Shown piece after piece: positions 8,538 to 16,665 of a stretch of DNA of 44,980 nt (position 1 is the stretch's first letter; every line of letters starts with the position of its first letter). The stretch is taken from positions 1 through 44,980 of the forward strand of contig CALUWA010000016.1 of the NCBI GenBank assembly GCA_944324365.1, in the 5' to 3' direction. The translations under genes were made by a program, and so were the position numbers. This DNA comes from Candidatus Gastranaerophilales bacterium. GTDB lineage: Bacteria; Cyanobacteriota; Vampirovibrionia; Gastranaerophilales; Gastranaerophilaceae. The notes below the pieces were generated by a model. That model saw only the letters and a program-made list of their open reading frames with translations, ran no database searches and was not told the origin of the DNA.

Positions 8538-8698
8538 CGTCATTGTAAACGAAGTGAAGCAATCCAGGGGAAAAGATCGCGCAACGAAGTGCGCGATGAC
8601 AGCATTTGAGACATCTTGCCAGCCACATGTCATCGCAGAAGGCGAAGCCTATCCGCGATCTATATGGATTGCTTCGTCGCAAGCTCCTCGCAATGACG
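8538..8698 (-). repeat. MITE-like element, copy A
   Basis: A 161-bp element with imperfect terminal inverted repeats: CGTCATTGTAAACGAAGTG at the left, and CGTCATTGCGAGGAGC at the right when read on the minus strand. Read on the minus strand it aligns along its length with copy B (23130-23280): both contain GATCGCGGA, GCGATGACATG, GATGT, CAAAT and TTGCGCGATCT in the same order. It ends at the first base of the Gly codon just before the prepilin KKAAFTLAE segment, so its reverse complement encodes most of the leader. Confidence 0.75.
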
Positions 8699-9485
8699 GG
8701 AAAAAAGCGGCGTTCACGCTTGCGGAAGTCCTTATCACACTTGGGGTTATCGGAATAGTTGCAGCTATGACATTACCTATGCTAATAGCTAAATACCAGG
8801 AAAAAGTACTGGTCACAGCCGCTAAAAAAGGATATTCCGTAGCCGTTAACACAGTTACGCGCTGGAATGCAGCTAATGAAATAGCAGGGGACTCATATAA
8901 CTTTTTTGCTACCGGCGGCTCCAGCAATGATTGGAGCAGTCGTACTGTTGTAACAAAAGAACTGGCAAAATATCTAAAGATTGTACAGGTCTGTGACAGC
9001 TCAAACAATATTAAAAATTGCGGAGGAAAATACACGGTAAAACAATATAAAAAGTTGAACAACGGGCAAGGCGGTACAAAAGAAGAAACTTATATGAATT
9101 ATTTTAGAATTGTACTTGCAGACGGAAGTTTTATTGCTCCTCAAAGTGAAGTTACAGACGACGGAATGTGTAAACATACATTTTGGAGCAATGCTACAGA
9201 TTCTAACGGCTTTTATATTCCTGATACATCAGGGAACTCGCCTACAGGCTTTCAGGGAGAATACAAGAGCTCAGATAACTGCGGATATATACATATTGAC
9301 ACTAACGGGCTGAAAGGCCCAAATCAGGTCGGAAAAGATTACTTTAGAATTAGTTTTAGCAAGGCCGGGAAACCAAATTCACGTAGTAATAGCATTGGAA
9401 ATCTTGATTATGTTTTAAAATATGATAAACTCATTGAAACTGAGGACTATACTCCGCAAGAGTCTGGTGCGTTTACGCAATAATA

Positions 9486-10715
9486 TTATTCATATCTCAA
9501 GGCATCAATAGGATTAAGCAAAGAGGCTTTATATGCAGGATAATATCCGAAAAGCACACCGATAGCCCCGGAAAATCCGAGTGCAAGCGCAATTGAAAAT
9601 CCTGATATAGAAATACTCATTGTCGAAAACAACTCTATAGATTTTGCGCCGGCAATTCCGATTATAACCCCGATAATCCCGCCTATTATAGAAAGCAGAA
9701 ACGATTCTATTAAGAATTGAATGCGGATATCGGTGGCTTTTGCACCGATTGCCATTCTAATACCAATTTCTTTAGTTCTTTCGGTAACTGATACAAGCAT
9801 AATATTCATAATGCCGATACCGCCGACCAACAGTGATACAGAGGCAATTGCCCCCAGCAATACAGACATAGTCTGGGCGGAAGATTTAATTGTTTCCTGC
9901 ATTTCAGCAAGGTTTCTTATCTCAAAATCATCTTCCTGATTTTTGCCTATATGATGCCTGTTTCTCAAAAGACTTGAAATATCTTCCTGGGCAATTTCAA
10001 GCATTTCAGAATCTGTTGCCTTTACGTTTATCATTTTTATAGTGCCCGGATAATCCGTTCCGAAAACCTTCTTTTGCGCAGTTGTAATAGGAATAAATAC
10101 CAAATCATCCTGATCCATTCCCATACCGCTTTGCCCCTTTGTTTTTAGCAGACCAATAATTTTAAACGGAACATTTCCGATACGCATAGTTTTATTTATA
10201 GGATCCACATCTCCAAAAAGCTCTGTTGCAACAGTATTACCGATAATAGCCACCTTGGAACTGTTTTGGATATCCTCTTTCCCCATATTTCTTCCGCTGA
10301 GAATTTCATAATTTCTTATAAAAAGATAAGAACCCGTAGTTCCGCCTACAGTAGTAGACCAGTTCTGGTTTCCGTAAGTAAGCTGCTGGGTGCCGGATGA
10401 ATAAGGAGCTACAGCTAAAATTCCGCGGCAGCTTTGCGGGATAGCATCAGCATCTTTAAGTGTCAGGGAAGGTTTTGTACCAAACCCCTGGCGAACACCG
10501 CCGGTATTGGCAGAAGCCGAACGTATCATAAGAAGATTTGAACCCATGGATTCCATATCTTTTGCTATGCGCTTGCTGGCTCCGGAGCCGACAGCAAGCA
10601 TAATAATTACGGCGCTTACACCGATAATTATACCTAAACTTGTAAGCATTGAACGCATTTTATTTATTTTTAGCGACCTTATCGCCATTATAACTGTAGA
10701 TTTAAAATCAATCAT
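9486..10715 (-). CDS. MacB-type ABC transporter permease
   Basis: A 409-aa permease of the FtsX/MacB type. It has one N-terminal membrane helix (about 23-43, SLGIIIGVSAVIIMLAVGSG), a large extracytoplasmic MacB_PCD domain (about 50-270) and three C-terminal helices in the FtsX domain, with the signature GIGIMNIMLVSVTERTKEIG. The ATPase is a separate gene just upstream, unlike E. coli MacB where both are fused. With MacA and TolC homologues it should form a tripartite pump that works mechanically on periplasmic substrates (macrolides, peptides, lipopeptides or siderophores in known cases); the substrate here is unknown. GGAGATAAAG precedes the ATG. Last gene of its operon. Confidence 0.92.
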   Translation of the reverse strand: MIDFKSTVIMAIRSLKINKMRSMLTSLGIIIGVSAVIIMLAVGSGASKRIAKDMESMGSNLLMIRSASANTGGVRQGFGTKPSLTLKDADAIPQSCRGILAVAPYSSGTQQLTYGNQNWSTTVGGTTGSYLFIRNYEILSGRNMGKEDIQNSSKVAIIGNTVATELFGDVDPINKTMRIGNVPFKIIGLLKTKGQSGMGMDQDDLVFIPITTAQKKVFGTDYPGTIKMINVKATDSEMLEIAQEDISSLLRNRHHIGKNQEDDFEIRNLAEMQETIKSSAQTMSVLLGAIASVSLLVGGIGIMNIMLVSVTERTKEIGIRMAIGAKATDIRIQFLIESFLLSIIGGIIGVIIGIAGAKSIELFSTMSISISGFSIALALGFSGAIGVLFGYYPAYKASLLNPIDALRYE

Positions 10716-10727
10716 CTTTATCTCCGG

Positions 10728-11432
10728 TTAATATGGAATCGTTGTATGTTCATTTATCTCATCTGAGATAATATTGCCGTCTTTAAAGCGGACAACACGC
10801 TTGCAATATTGCGCGATATCAGGTTCGTGGGTAACAAGTACTATTGTCTTACCCGTTTCTTTGTTTAATTTAACAAAAAATTCCATTACTTCTATACTAG
10901 TTTTAGTATCAAGGTTTCCGGTAGGTTCATCTGCCAAAATTAACGGCGGATCGTTTATAATCGCACGAGCAATTGCGACACGCTGCTGCTGACCTCCTGA
11001 CATTTGATTAGGCATATGATCTTCCCTGTTTTCCAACCCTACTATCTTAAGCGCCTTTCTTGCGCGTTCAATGCGCTCCGCTTCCGGAACTCCTTTATAA
11101 ATCATAGGGAGCTCAACATTTTCCAAAGCCGTCGTACGCGATATCAAATTAAACCCCTGAAAAACAAACCCCATTTTTAAATTGCGGATTTGTGAAAGTT
11201 CATTTGAATCAAGAGAAAGCACATCAATCCCATCCAGATGATAACTTCCGGAATTTGGCTTATCAAGAGTTCCAAGCATATTCATAAAAGTTGATTTACC
11301 GGAACCGGAAGCCCCCATAATTGCAACAAATTCTCCCTTTTCGACGCTTAATGATACACAATTAAGCGCATTAAAGCAGTCATCGCCGGTTTGATAAGTT
11401 TTTATAGCATCTTTAACTTCAATTAAACTCAT
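10728..11432 (-). CDS. MacB/LolD-type ABC transporter ATPase
   Basis: A 234-aa ATPase with Walker A GASGSGKST (about residues 40-48), Q-loop VFQGFNL, signature MSGGQQQR, Walker B LILADEPTGNLD and switch His in LVTHEPD. The extra residues and sequence match the MacB/LolD/FtsE branch, which pairs with MacB-type permeases. It powers the permease encoded 12 bases downstream. AAAGGATAAGAA precedes the ATG, and the MacA gene ends 15 bases upstream, so the four genes form one unit. Confidence 0.94.
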   Translation of the reverse strand: MSLIEVKDAIKTYQTGDDCFNALNCVSLSVEKGEFVAIMGASGSGKSTFMNMLGTLDKPNSGSYHLDGIDVLSLDSNELSQIRNLKMGFVFQGFNLISRTTALENVELPMIYKGVPEAERIERARKALKIVGLENREDHMPNQMSGGQQQRVAIARAIINDPPLILADEPTGNLDTKTSIEVMEFFVKLNKETGKTIVLVTHEPDIAQYCKRVVRFKDGNIISDEINEHTTIPY

Positions 11433-11447
11433 TTCTTATCCTTTAAA

Positions 11448-12608
11448 TTAGAACATTCCCGGCCCCCTGCGGCGGGTATTATTTTTTCCGCGTTTAGGCT
11501 GATTTGAAGCGCCGATAATAACTTTATCGCCTATTTTTACCCCTTCGGTAATCTCAATATTTGTATCATCGCTTGCGCCGGTTTTAATATTTACACGAAC
11601 AGGTCTATTTTTAGCAAGAATCCAAAGTCCTTGCGTTTTATACTTCTGCCCGTCTGTTGCCGGGGTATATTTTAAAGCAACTGACGGAACACAGAGCACA
11701 TCATTCTTTTCACTTGTTATAATAGAAACATTCGCCGTCATACCCGGCTTAAGAGTTAAATCCTTGTTATCAACACCCACAATAACGGAATACGTAACGA
11801 CATTTGAAACTGTCGTCGGAGATATTCTAACCTGGGTAACCTTTCCTAAAAAAAGTCTGTCAGGATAACCGTCAAGAGTATATGTAACATCCTGCCCTTC
11901 CTGAACTTTACCGATATCAGCTTCGGAAACACTCACTTCTATTTGCATTTTTGTCAAATCCTGAGCGATAGTGAACAATTCCGGAGCCTGAAAACTTGCG
12001 GCAACCGGCTGCCCTAAGTCTATTTCACGCGAAATAATCGTTCCATCAACAGGGGCGATAATTTTTGTATAACCTAAATTTGTAAGTGCTGTTTTGTAAG
12101 ATGCTCTTGCCTGATTAATTTGCGCCTGAGCCGCACCCACCTGTGCCATATTAGAAAGATAATCACTTTCGGCCTGATCAAGTTCACTCTTTGCTATAAA
12201 ATTCTTTGCATAAAGATTTTTATAACGCACATACGTTTTGCGCGACATTTCCGCAACGGCCTGCATTCTAGCCATATTAGCCTCGGCAGAATTAATTTGA
12301 GCCAAGTTTTGCTGAACTGTAGCTTCAAAGTTTGCCGGGTCAATTTGCGCAAGAAGCTGCCCTTTTTTAACCTGTGAATTGTAATCTACATATATAGCCT
12401 TAATCAAGCCTGACACTGTAGAACCGACACTGACCGTATTAACAGGATTAATCGTTCCGGAAGCTTCAACTACCTGTGTTATAGTACACTGTTCCACGGT
12501 TGTCGTTTCATAACGAACCCGATGCTTTAAAACGGAGCAAATAATCCCGCCAACTATTACTACAAATATTATTCCGGATATTATTATATACTTTCTTTTT
12601 AGAATCAT
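11448..12608 (-). CDS. macA: MacA-like periplasmic adaptor (membrane fusion protein)
   Basis: A 386-aa adaptor anchored by one N-terminal helix (about 7-26). It has split lipoyl halves (VSGLIKAIYVDYNSQVKKGQ and TKIIAPVDGTIISREIDLGQ) flanking an alpha-helical hairpin with coiled-coil pattern (about 97-180), then beta-barrel and membrane-proximal domains. It should bridge the MacB-type permease to the TolC-like channel. The C-terminal tail is basic and Gly-rich (KRGKNNTRRRGPGMF), which is unusual. GAGGATTAACG precedes the ATG; the TolC homologue ends 2 bases upstream. Confidence 0.92.
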   Translation of the reverse strand: MILKRKYIIISGIIFVVIVGGIICSVLKHRVRYETTTVEQCTITQVVEASGTINPVNTVSVGSTVSGLIKAIYVDYNSQVKKGQLLAQIDPANFEATVQQNLAQINSAEANMARMQAVAEMSRKTYVRYKNLYAKNFIAKSELDQAESDYLSNMAQVGAAQAQINQARASYKTALTNLGYTKIIAPVDGTIISREIDLGQPVAASFQAPELFTIAQDLTKMQIEVSVSEADIGKVQEGQDVTYTLDGYPDRLFLGKVTQVRISPTTVSNVVTYSVIVGVDNKDLTLKPGMTANVSIITSEKNDVLCVPSVALKYTPATDGQKYKTQGLWILAKNRPVRVNIKTGASDDTNIEITEGVKIGDKVIIGASNQPKRGKNNTRRRGPGMF

Positions 12609-12610
12609 CG

Positions 12611-14068
12611 TTAATCCTCAACTGTTATTACAATTTCCTGCGGAAGCGCAATCAAACGTTCCAAATTTGCCCTTGCTACATTATAATTATATACTGCCTG
12701 AACATAGTTATTTTGTGCATTGTTATAATTTACCTTGGCATCTTGGAGTTCTATGTAATCACCCAAACCAACTTCATATCTGCCATCTGCAAGTTCAAAA
12801 TTTTCAAGAGTTTGTCTGACGCTAACTGCCATCAAAGGAATTTGTCTTTCTAATTGTATCATATTAATATAGGCATTTTGAACATCAAAATAAAGATTTT
12901 GCTTAGCTAAGTTTAAATCGTTTTCAGCAAGCTGAACCTGCAACTTACCATTATCTATCTGATATTTTGTACTCAATATATTAACGGAACTGGTCAATCC
13001 GATACTTGCATTAAATGAATTCATATTGTACTGATCTCTGTATCCGTAACCAACAGAACCGGTTATTTCCGGATAGTACTGTCTTTTTATATAAAGCAGA
13101 TACTGCTTCATCGCCTCAATTGTTGCACTGTAAGCCTTCAATGAAGGATTGTTTTTTTCGGCAAGCTCAACACACTGTTCAAACGAATACTCAAACGGCT
13201 TAAATTTGTAGTTTTCCATAACAGCCATCTTTTCAACTTTTGTTGTCAAAACTGCATTTGAAACCCCTTTTGGTGGCTCGCTGATATCTTTTTTTTCCGA
13301 AATTTTTTCCAAATTAACCGGGATTTCATTACTGCTAAAATTAAAAGTTTCAGTACTTAAAATTTCATAACTCGGTGCGTGTGCAATGTACATAGAATTA
13401 TTCAACTGAACCAGCGCATTTTGGTAACTTTGCTCGGAATTTACAAGATTAATTTTAGAATCGGACAAATAAACTTCAGCATTAACAAGGTCAATTTTTG
13501 ATCTTATGCCTTCGTTGTAATAGGCCTTTGTACGCTGATAATTTCTCTCGTTTATCTGCACATTGGCTCTGTTAACATCCATAGTTGCCTTCGCCGCAAG
13601 TACACCGTAATAATTAGTTTTCACTGAAAAAATCGTATCCAGAACAGTATTGTCAAATGTATATAATGCCGCAATTTTATTAAACTTCTGCATCCTTATT
13701 TGAGAACTTGTTTTTCCAAAGTTCCAAATAAGCTGGTTTAAACTTGTAGAAAGATTATAATAATTACTGCTCATATCTCTGCCGGATCTTTTAGTATCAG
13801 TAAGATAATATCCGGTATTTACACCGATTGTCGGAAAATATGAAGCCTTTGCTATATTTACATCATTTTTCGAAATTTTATAATTATAAGCCGCCTGCCT
13901 TATATAAGGACTGTTATCCAAAGCAATTTGAATACAATCCGAAATCGTAAGCTTAGCTCCTTTTTCAATTAGAGAACTCTTAGGCTCAAACGAATAAGCT
14001 GACATATCCGAAAATACAAGTACAAAAAATATAAAACATATTTTAATTACATTATTAAAGGTTTTCAA
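12611..14068 (-). CDS. tolC: TolC-like outer-membrane efflux protein
   Basis: A 485-aa outer-membrane factor with signal peptide (about 1-27, KICFIFFVLVFSDMSAYS) and two OEP repeats (PF02321). The first begins at LTISDCIQIALDNSPYIRQA and the second at FEQCVELAEKNNPSLKAYSA, the usual duplicated motif of the coiled-coil hairpins. A low-complexity Glu/Lys/Pro-rich linker (about 243-290) separates the repeats and is longer than usual. It would form the trimeric exit duct for the MacAB-type pump encoded downstream. AAGGATTT lies before the ATG. It proves an outer membrane and is the first gene of the operon. Confidence 0.92.
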   Translation of the reverse strand: MKTFNNVIKICFIFFVLVFSDMSAYSFEPKSSLIEKGAKLTISDCIQIALDNSPYIRQAAYNYKISKNDVNIAKASYFPTIGVNTGYYLTDTKRSGRDMSSNYYNLSTSLNQLIWNFGKTSSQIRMQKFNKIAALYTFDNTVLDTIFSVKTNYYGVLAAKATMDVNRANVQINERNYQRTKAYYNEGIRSKIDLVNAEVYLSDSKINLVNSEQSYQNALVQLNNSMYIAHAPSYEILSTETFNFSSNEIPVNLEKISEKKDISEPPKGVSNAVLTTKVEKMAVMENYKFKPFEYSFEQCVELAEKNNPSLKAYSATIEAMKQYLLYIKRQYYPEITGSVGYGYRDQYNMNSFNASIGLTSSVNILSTKYQIDNGKLQVQLAENDLNLAKQNLYFDVQNAYINMIQLERQIPLMAVSVRQTLENFELADGRYEVGLGDYIELQDAKVNYNNAQNNYVQAVYNYNVARANLERLIALPQEIVITVED

Positions 14069-14171
14069 GTTTAAATCCTTAAGAAATTATCAACATGTAT
14101 ATAACGATACAACCATAAATTTAGTTCATTTAAATCATATCAACAGGGGAATTTTATATACTCAACCGGGC

Positions 14172-14213
14172 AATAAAAAAGCCCTGACTAAAAAAGGGGG
14201 AGAGACAGGGCTT
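14172..14213 (-). terminator. Intrinsic terminator after the Met/Gln-rich protein gene
   Basis: On the minus strand AAGCCCTG (14213-14206) pairs with CAGGGCTT (14186-14179) across a pyrimidine-rich loop and is followed by TTTTTTATTG. It separates the 14263-14784 gene from the TolC operon. Confidence 0.85.
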
Positions 14214-14262
14214 CCTTTAGATTAAGGAATTAAGGATTTATAAGGATTATTTAGAAAATTGA

Positions 14263-14784
14263 TTATGCATATTGAGGAACAAAGTTCTGAACATCATTTT
14301 TAGTTGCTTCTTTTGTTGTTTTGATTTCTTCGTCAATCATTGCGAGTTCAGATTCAAGTGATAATTTTTCTTTTGACATTTCTTTTTGTTTTTCGTTAAG
14401 AAGTTTTGCTTCGTATTTGGCAAACTGCTGCTGAGCCTGCTTATAAAAACTTCTATACATCATCATTTGATATTGCTGCTGCAACTGTGCGTTTTGAGAT
14501 TGAGCCATCATTTGCTGATACAAAGGATTAGAAGACAGCTGTGTCATCTGGTTTTGCGCAACCATTTGGGAATACTGGCTTGATGCCATCATATACTGCA
14601 TCTGCCTGTTGAACATAGACCCCGGAGCAGACATCATCTCGCTTAAGGAGAGTGAACCGTCTGCAATATTGGTTGCATATTCCTTAAGGTCATTGATTTC
14701 CATATTCAGTTGCATTAAGCGGTAGTTTTTCGTATGTCTTTGCGAAATTAATTGAGCTAACCGCCATTGACCGATGAGTAACAT
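14263..14784 (-). CDS. Met/Gln-rich protein of unknown function
   Basis: A 173-aa soluble protein. The N-terminal 45 residues look helical and basic. The middle (about 48-120) is strikingly rich in Met, Gln, Ser and Tyr (NRQMQYMMASSQYSQMVAQ; QQMMAQSQNAQLQQQYQMMM), and the C-terminal third is a charged coiled coil (KYEAKLLNEKQKEMSKEKLS). No enzymatic motif, signal peptide or cysteine is present. Similar-looking proteins occur in this lineage without known function; a structural or assembly role is a guess. AGGGG precedes the ATG, and three AGGTTA repeats lie in the region before it. Monocistronic, with its own terminator. Confidence 0.72.
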   Translation of the reverse strand: MLLIGQWRLAQLISQRHTKNYRLMQLNMEINDLKEYATNIADGSLSLSEMMSAPGSMFNRQMQYMMASSQYSQMVAQNQMTQLSSNPLYQQMMAQSQNAQLQQQYQMMMYRSFYKQAQQQFAKYEAKLLNEKQKEMSKEKLSLESELAMIDEEIKTTKEATKNDVQNFVPQYA

Positions 14785-14808
14785 CTTGACCCCTACCTTT
14801 TTTGATAA

Positions 14809-14839
14809 CTAACCTTGTAAACTAACCTTTAATTAACCT
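14809..14839 (-). promoter_or_regulatory. Three spaced AGGTTA repeats upstream of the Met/Gln-rich protein gene
   Basis: On the plus strand CTAACCTT (14809-14816), CTAACCTT (14822-14829) and TTAACCT (14833-14839) occur with periods of 13 and 11 bases, close to one helical turn. Cyanobacterial Pho boxes are tandem CTTAACCT units with an 11-base period, so a response-regulator site is one reading. An A/T-rich -10-like TATAAA lies just upstream on the minus strand. Confidence 0.35.
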
Positions 14840-14917
14840 ACATTTATATAAAAACAATTTTTATTGCAAAATTGCATGATTAGGAAAAAGTTATTAACAT
14901 TTCTTAACAAAACAAAT

Positions 14918-16084
14918 TCAACAATCCGAAGAACAAGGCAGCTTAAACCAAAACGTACTTCCATGATTTAATTTCGACTTAAATCCGATTTCGCCGTTAT
15001 GTGCATTTACAATCATTTTACAAAGTGCCAGACCGACACCGGAGCCTTGCTGACGCTTAAACTGATTACGGTTAACCTGCGAAAAGAAGTTAAATATTTG
15101 CGAGTAGTCTTTTTTTCTTATGCCATCGCCGCTGTCTTTTATTTCAAATATAAAATTTTTACACTCATCAATATAAGAAACAATTGTAACGGCACCGCCT
15201 GATTTATTAAATTTTACAGCATTTGATATAAGGTTATAAATTAACTGTTTAAAACGGCGCACATCGGCATAAATTTCAACATCCATTAACGTATAAGAAA
15301 AATTTATATTCTTAACCTTTATCTGTTCATCAAAACTAAGAATAATATCTTCGACAATTTCTTTCGGGTAAAAATATTCATAATTAAGCTCCAATTTTCC
15401 AAACTCGGCACGCGCCATATCCAAAATATCCTGAATTAAACTCAGCAAAAATTTTGCGCTTTTATTTATATTATCAATATATTTATATTCAGAATCCCTG
15501 CCCGCCAGCTTGGATTTAAGGATATCAGAAAATCCAATAATAGAATTCAGAGGAGTTTTATACTCGTGGGAAATACTTGCCAAAAACTGGATTTTTTGTT
15601 TATTTGTCTTATCCAAGGCCTCCTCAAGCATAATAATATCAAGCCGTGAATTAAAGTTTTCCATTATTATATCAATAAGCGGTTTAAACTTATGATTAAA
15701 ATCCGTTTTGTTTGAAATAACAGTAACAAATCCGACTAAATCTTCTCTTGAAATAACAGGCGCAATTATAACGTTATCTTTTGACATTTTATAAAAGAAA
15801 TCAAGGATTTCTGCCGTATCATAAGAATTTGAAAATAAATCCGCCCAAAGCTCTGCGATATCTTCAGCTGTCTTTTTAACAGAGTCTGAAAGTTTTGGTG
15901 CCGATTTAACACAATTCAACAGTACCTTGTTCGTTTCTAGATTAATAATAAAAACACTACAATATTTTGCATGCAATGTATTCAAAACTCCCATGACCAA
16001 TTCATTTGCTAATTCTTTCTGCGACTTAATTGTATTAAGTTTCTTCAAAAATTTACACAAGAATTTTTCATACAAAATATTCAT
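14918..16084 (-). CDS. Soluble sensor histidine kinase with GAF-like domain
   Basis: A 388-aa kinase. Residues 20-150 look like a GAF-type sensor domain (LNTLHAKYCSVFIINLETNK; VIIAPVISREDLVGFVTVIS). HisKA follows with the phospho-acceptor His173 in FLASISHEYKTPLNSIIGFS, then HATPase_c with N-box (QLIYNLISNAVKF), G1 (DSGDGI) and G2 (GSGVGLAL). No membrane helix, so it senses something in the cytoplasm. No response regulator is adjacent. The start at 16084 is preferred: upstream codons belong to the divergent gmk gene, and a -10 box ends 7 bases before this ATG, which would make a leaderless message. No ribosome site precedes it. Confidence 0.88.
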   Translation of the reverse strand: MNILYEKFLCKFLKKLNTIKSQKELANELVMGVLNTLHAKYCSVFIINLETNKVLLNCVKSAPKLSDSVKKTAEDIAELWADLFSNSYDTAEILDFFYKMSKDNVIIAPVISREDLVGFVTVISNKTDFNHKFKPLIDIIMENFNSRLDIIMLEEALDKTNKQKIQFLASISHEYKTPLNSIIGFSDILKSKLAGRDSEYKYIDNINKSAKFLLSLIQDILDMARAEFGKLELNYEYFYPKEIVEDIILSFDEQIKVKNINFSYTLMDVEIYADVRRFKQLIYNLISNAVKFNKSGGAVTIVSYIDECKNFIFEIKDSGDGIRKKDYSQIFNFFSQVNRNQFKRQQGSGVGLALCKMIVNAHNGEIGFKSKLNHGSTFWFKLPCSSDC

Positions 16085-16086
16085 TG

Positions 16087-16096
16087 TATAATTATA
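16087..16096. promoter_or_regulatory. Palindromic shared -10 box, bidirectional leaderless promoter
   Basis: TATAATTATA (16087-16096) is a perfect palindrome and gives a TATAAT in each direction: 16087-16092 for gmk and 16096-16091 for the kinase. Each is exactly 6 bases from its ATG (16099 and 16084), so a start 7 bases after the -10 box would fall on the A of both ATGs. Weak -35 matches exist (TTTTCA at 16065-16070 for gmk; TTTACC at 16119-16114 for the kinase). Confidence 0.55.
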
Positions 16097-16098
16097 AT

Positions 16099-16665
16099 AT
16101 GAACAAAAATTCAGGTAAAAAATTATTTGTGATATCAGGTTCATCAGGTGTCGGCAAAGGAACAGTTTTAAAAGAATTTCTGAAACGCAACCCTAGTTTT
16201 ATGCTTTCAATTTCCTGTACAACAAGGAACCCCAGAGAAGGGGAAATTGACGGCGTAAACTACTTTTTCCTGACACGGGAAGAATTTAAAAAATGCATAG
16301 ATGAAAATAAATTCCTTGAATGGGCTGAATTTGCAGGAAACTATTACGGCACAAAGAAGAAATATATAAACCAATGCCTTGAAGAAGGTAAAGACATCAT
16401 TCTTGAAATTGAAACAAAAGGAGCACTCCAGGTAAAAAAACAAATGCCTGAAGCGGTTTTGATATTTATAGCTCCGCCGTCATTGGAAACCTTGGAAGCC
16501 AGACTGCGCGGCAGGCACACAGAAGACGAGGCAACAATCCAAAAACGCCTGAGTGAAGTTAAGGCCGAACTTGAGCTGGCAAAACAGTATGATTACAGAG
16601 TAATTAACGACAGCCTTCAAACAGCGGTTGAAGAACTTGAAAAAATCATAACCGGAGAACAGTAA
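16099..16665 (+). CDS. gmk: Guanylate kinase
   Basis: A 188-aa guanylate kinase (GMP + ATP to GDP + ADP). P-loop SGSSGVGKGT near the N-terminus, GMP-binding segment SCTTRNPREGEIDGVNYFF, lid region around RLRGRHTEDEATIQKRL and the C-terminal YDYRVINDSL are all typical. The ATG at 16099 has no ribosome site and lies 14 bases from the divergent kinase start. coaBC follows with no gap (gmk stop 16663-16665, ATG at 16666). In many bacteria rpoZ separates gmk and coaBC; it is absent here. Confidence 0.96.
   Translation: MNKNSGKKLFVISGSSGVGKGTVLKEFLKRNPSFMLSISCTTRNPREGEIDGVNYFFLTREEFKKCIDENKFLEWAEFAGNYYGTKKKYINQCLEEGKDIILEIETKGALQVKKQMPEAVLIFIAPPSLETLEARLRGRHTEDEATIQKRLSEVKAELELAKQYDYRVINDSLQTAVEELEKIITGEQ

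Larger units (their letters stand above)
8268..9483 (+). pseudogene. Type IV prepilin-like gene interrupted (or switched) by a 12-G tract
   Basis: As sequenced, the frame from ATG 8268 reads 18 codons and stops at TAG 8322-8324, just after 12 consecutive G at 8309-8320. With 11 G the same frame is open to the stop at 9483 (about 404 codons), passing through repeat DNA (8378-8698) and then KKAAFTLAEVLITLG. That last motif is a type III (prepilin) signal: likely cut between Ala and Phe (codon 8713), Glu at +5, then an about 20-residue hydrophobic helix. The mature part (about 256 aa) resembles pseudopilins of this lineage, with cysteines in CGGKYTV, DGMCKHTF and NCGYIH. No ribosome site precedes internal starts (GTG 8554, ATG 8596). 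It could be phase-variable, expressed by slippage, broken, or a homopolymer sequencing error. Its stop is 2 bases from the convergent MacB-type permease stop. Confidence 0.75.

Noticed and set aside
8378-8700. CRISPR array
   Set aside because: The repeats are not evenly spaced, differ from each other and there are no cas genes.
8554-9483. Prepilin starting at GTG 8554 as an ordinary intact gene
   Set aside because: No ribosome site is present, the start lies inside a mobile-type repeat, and a far better start in the same extended frame exists at 8268.
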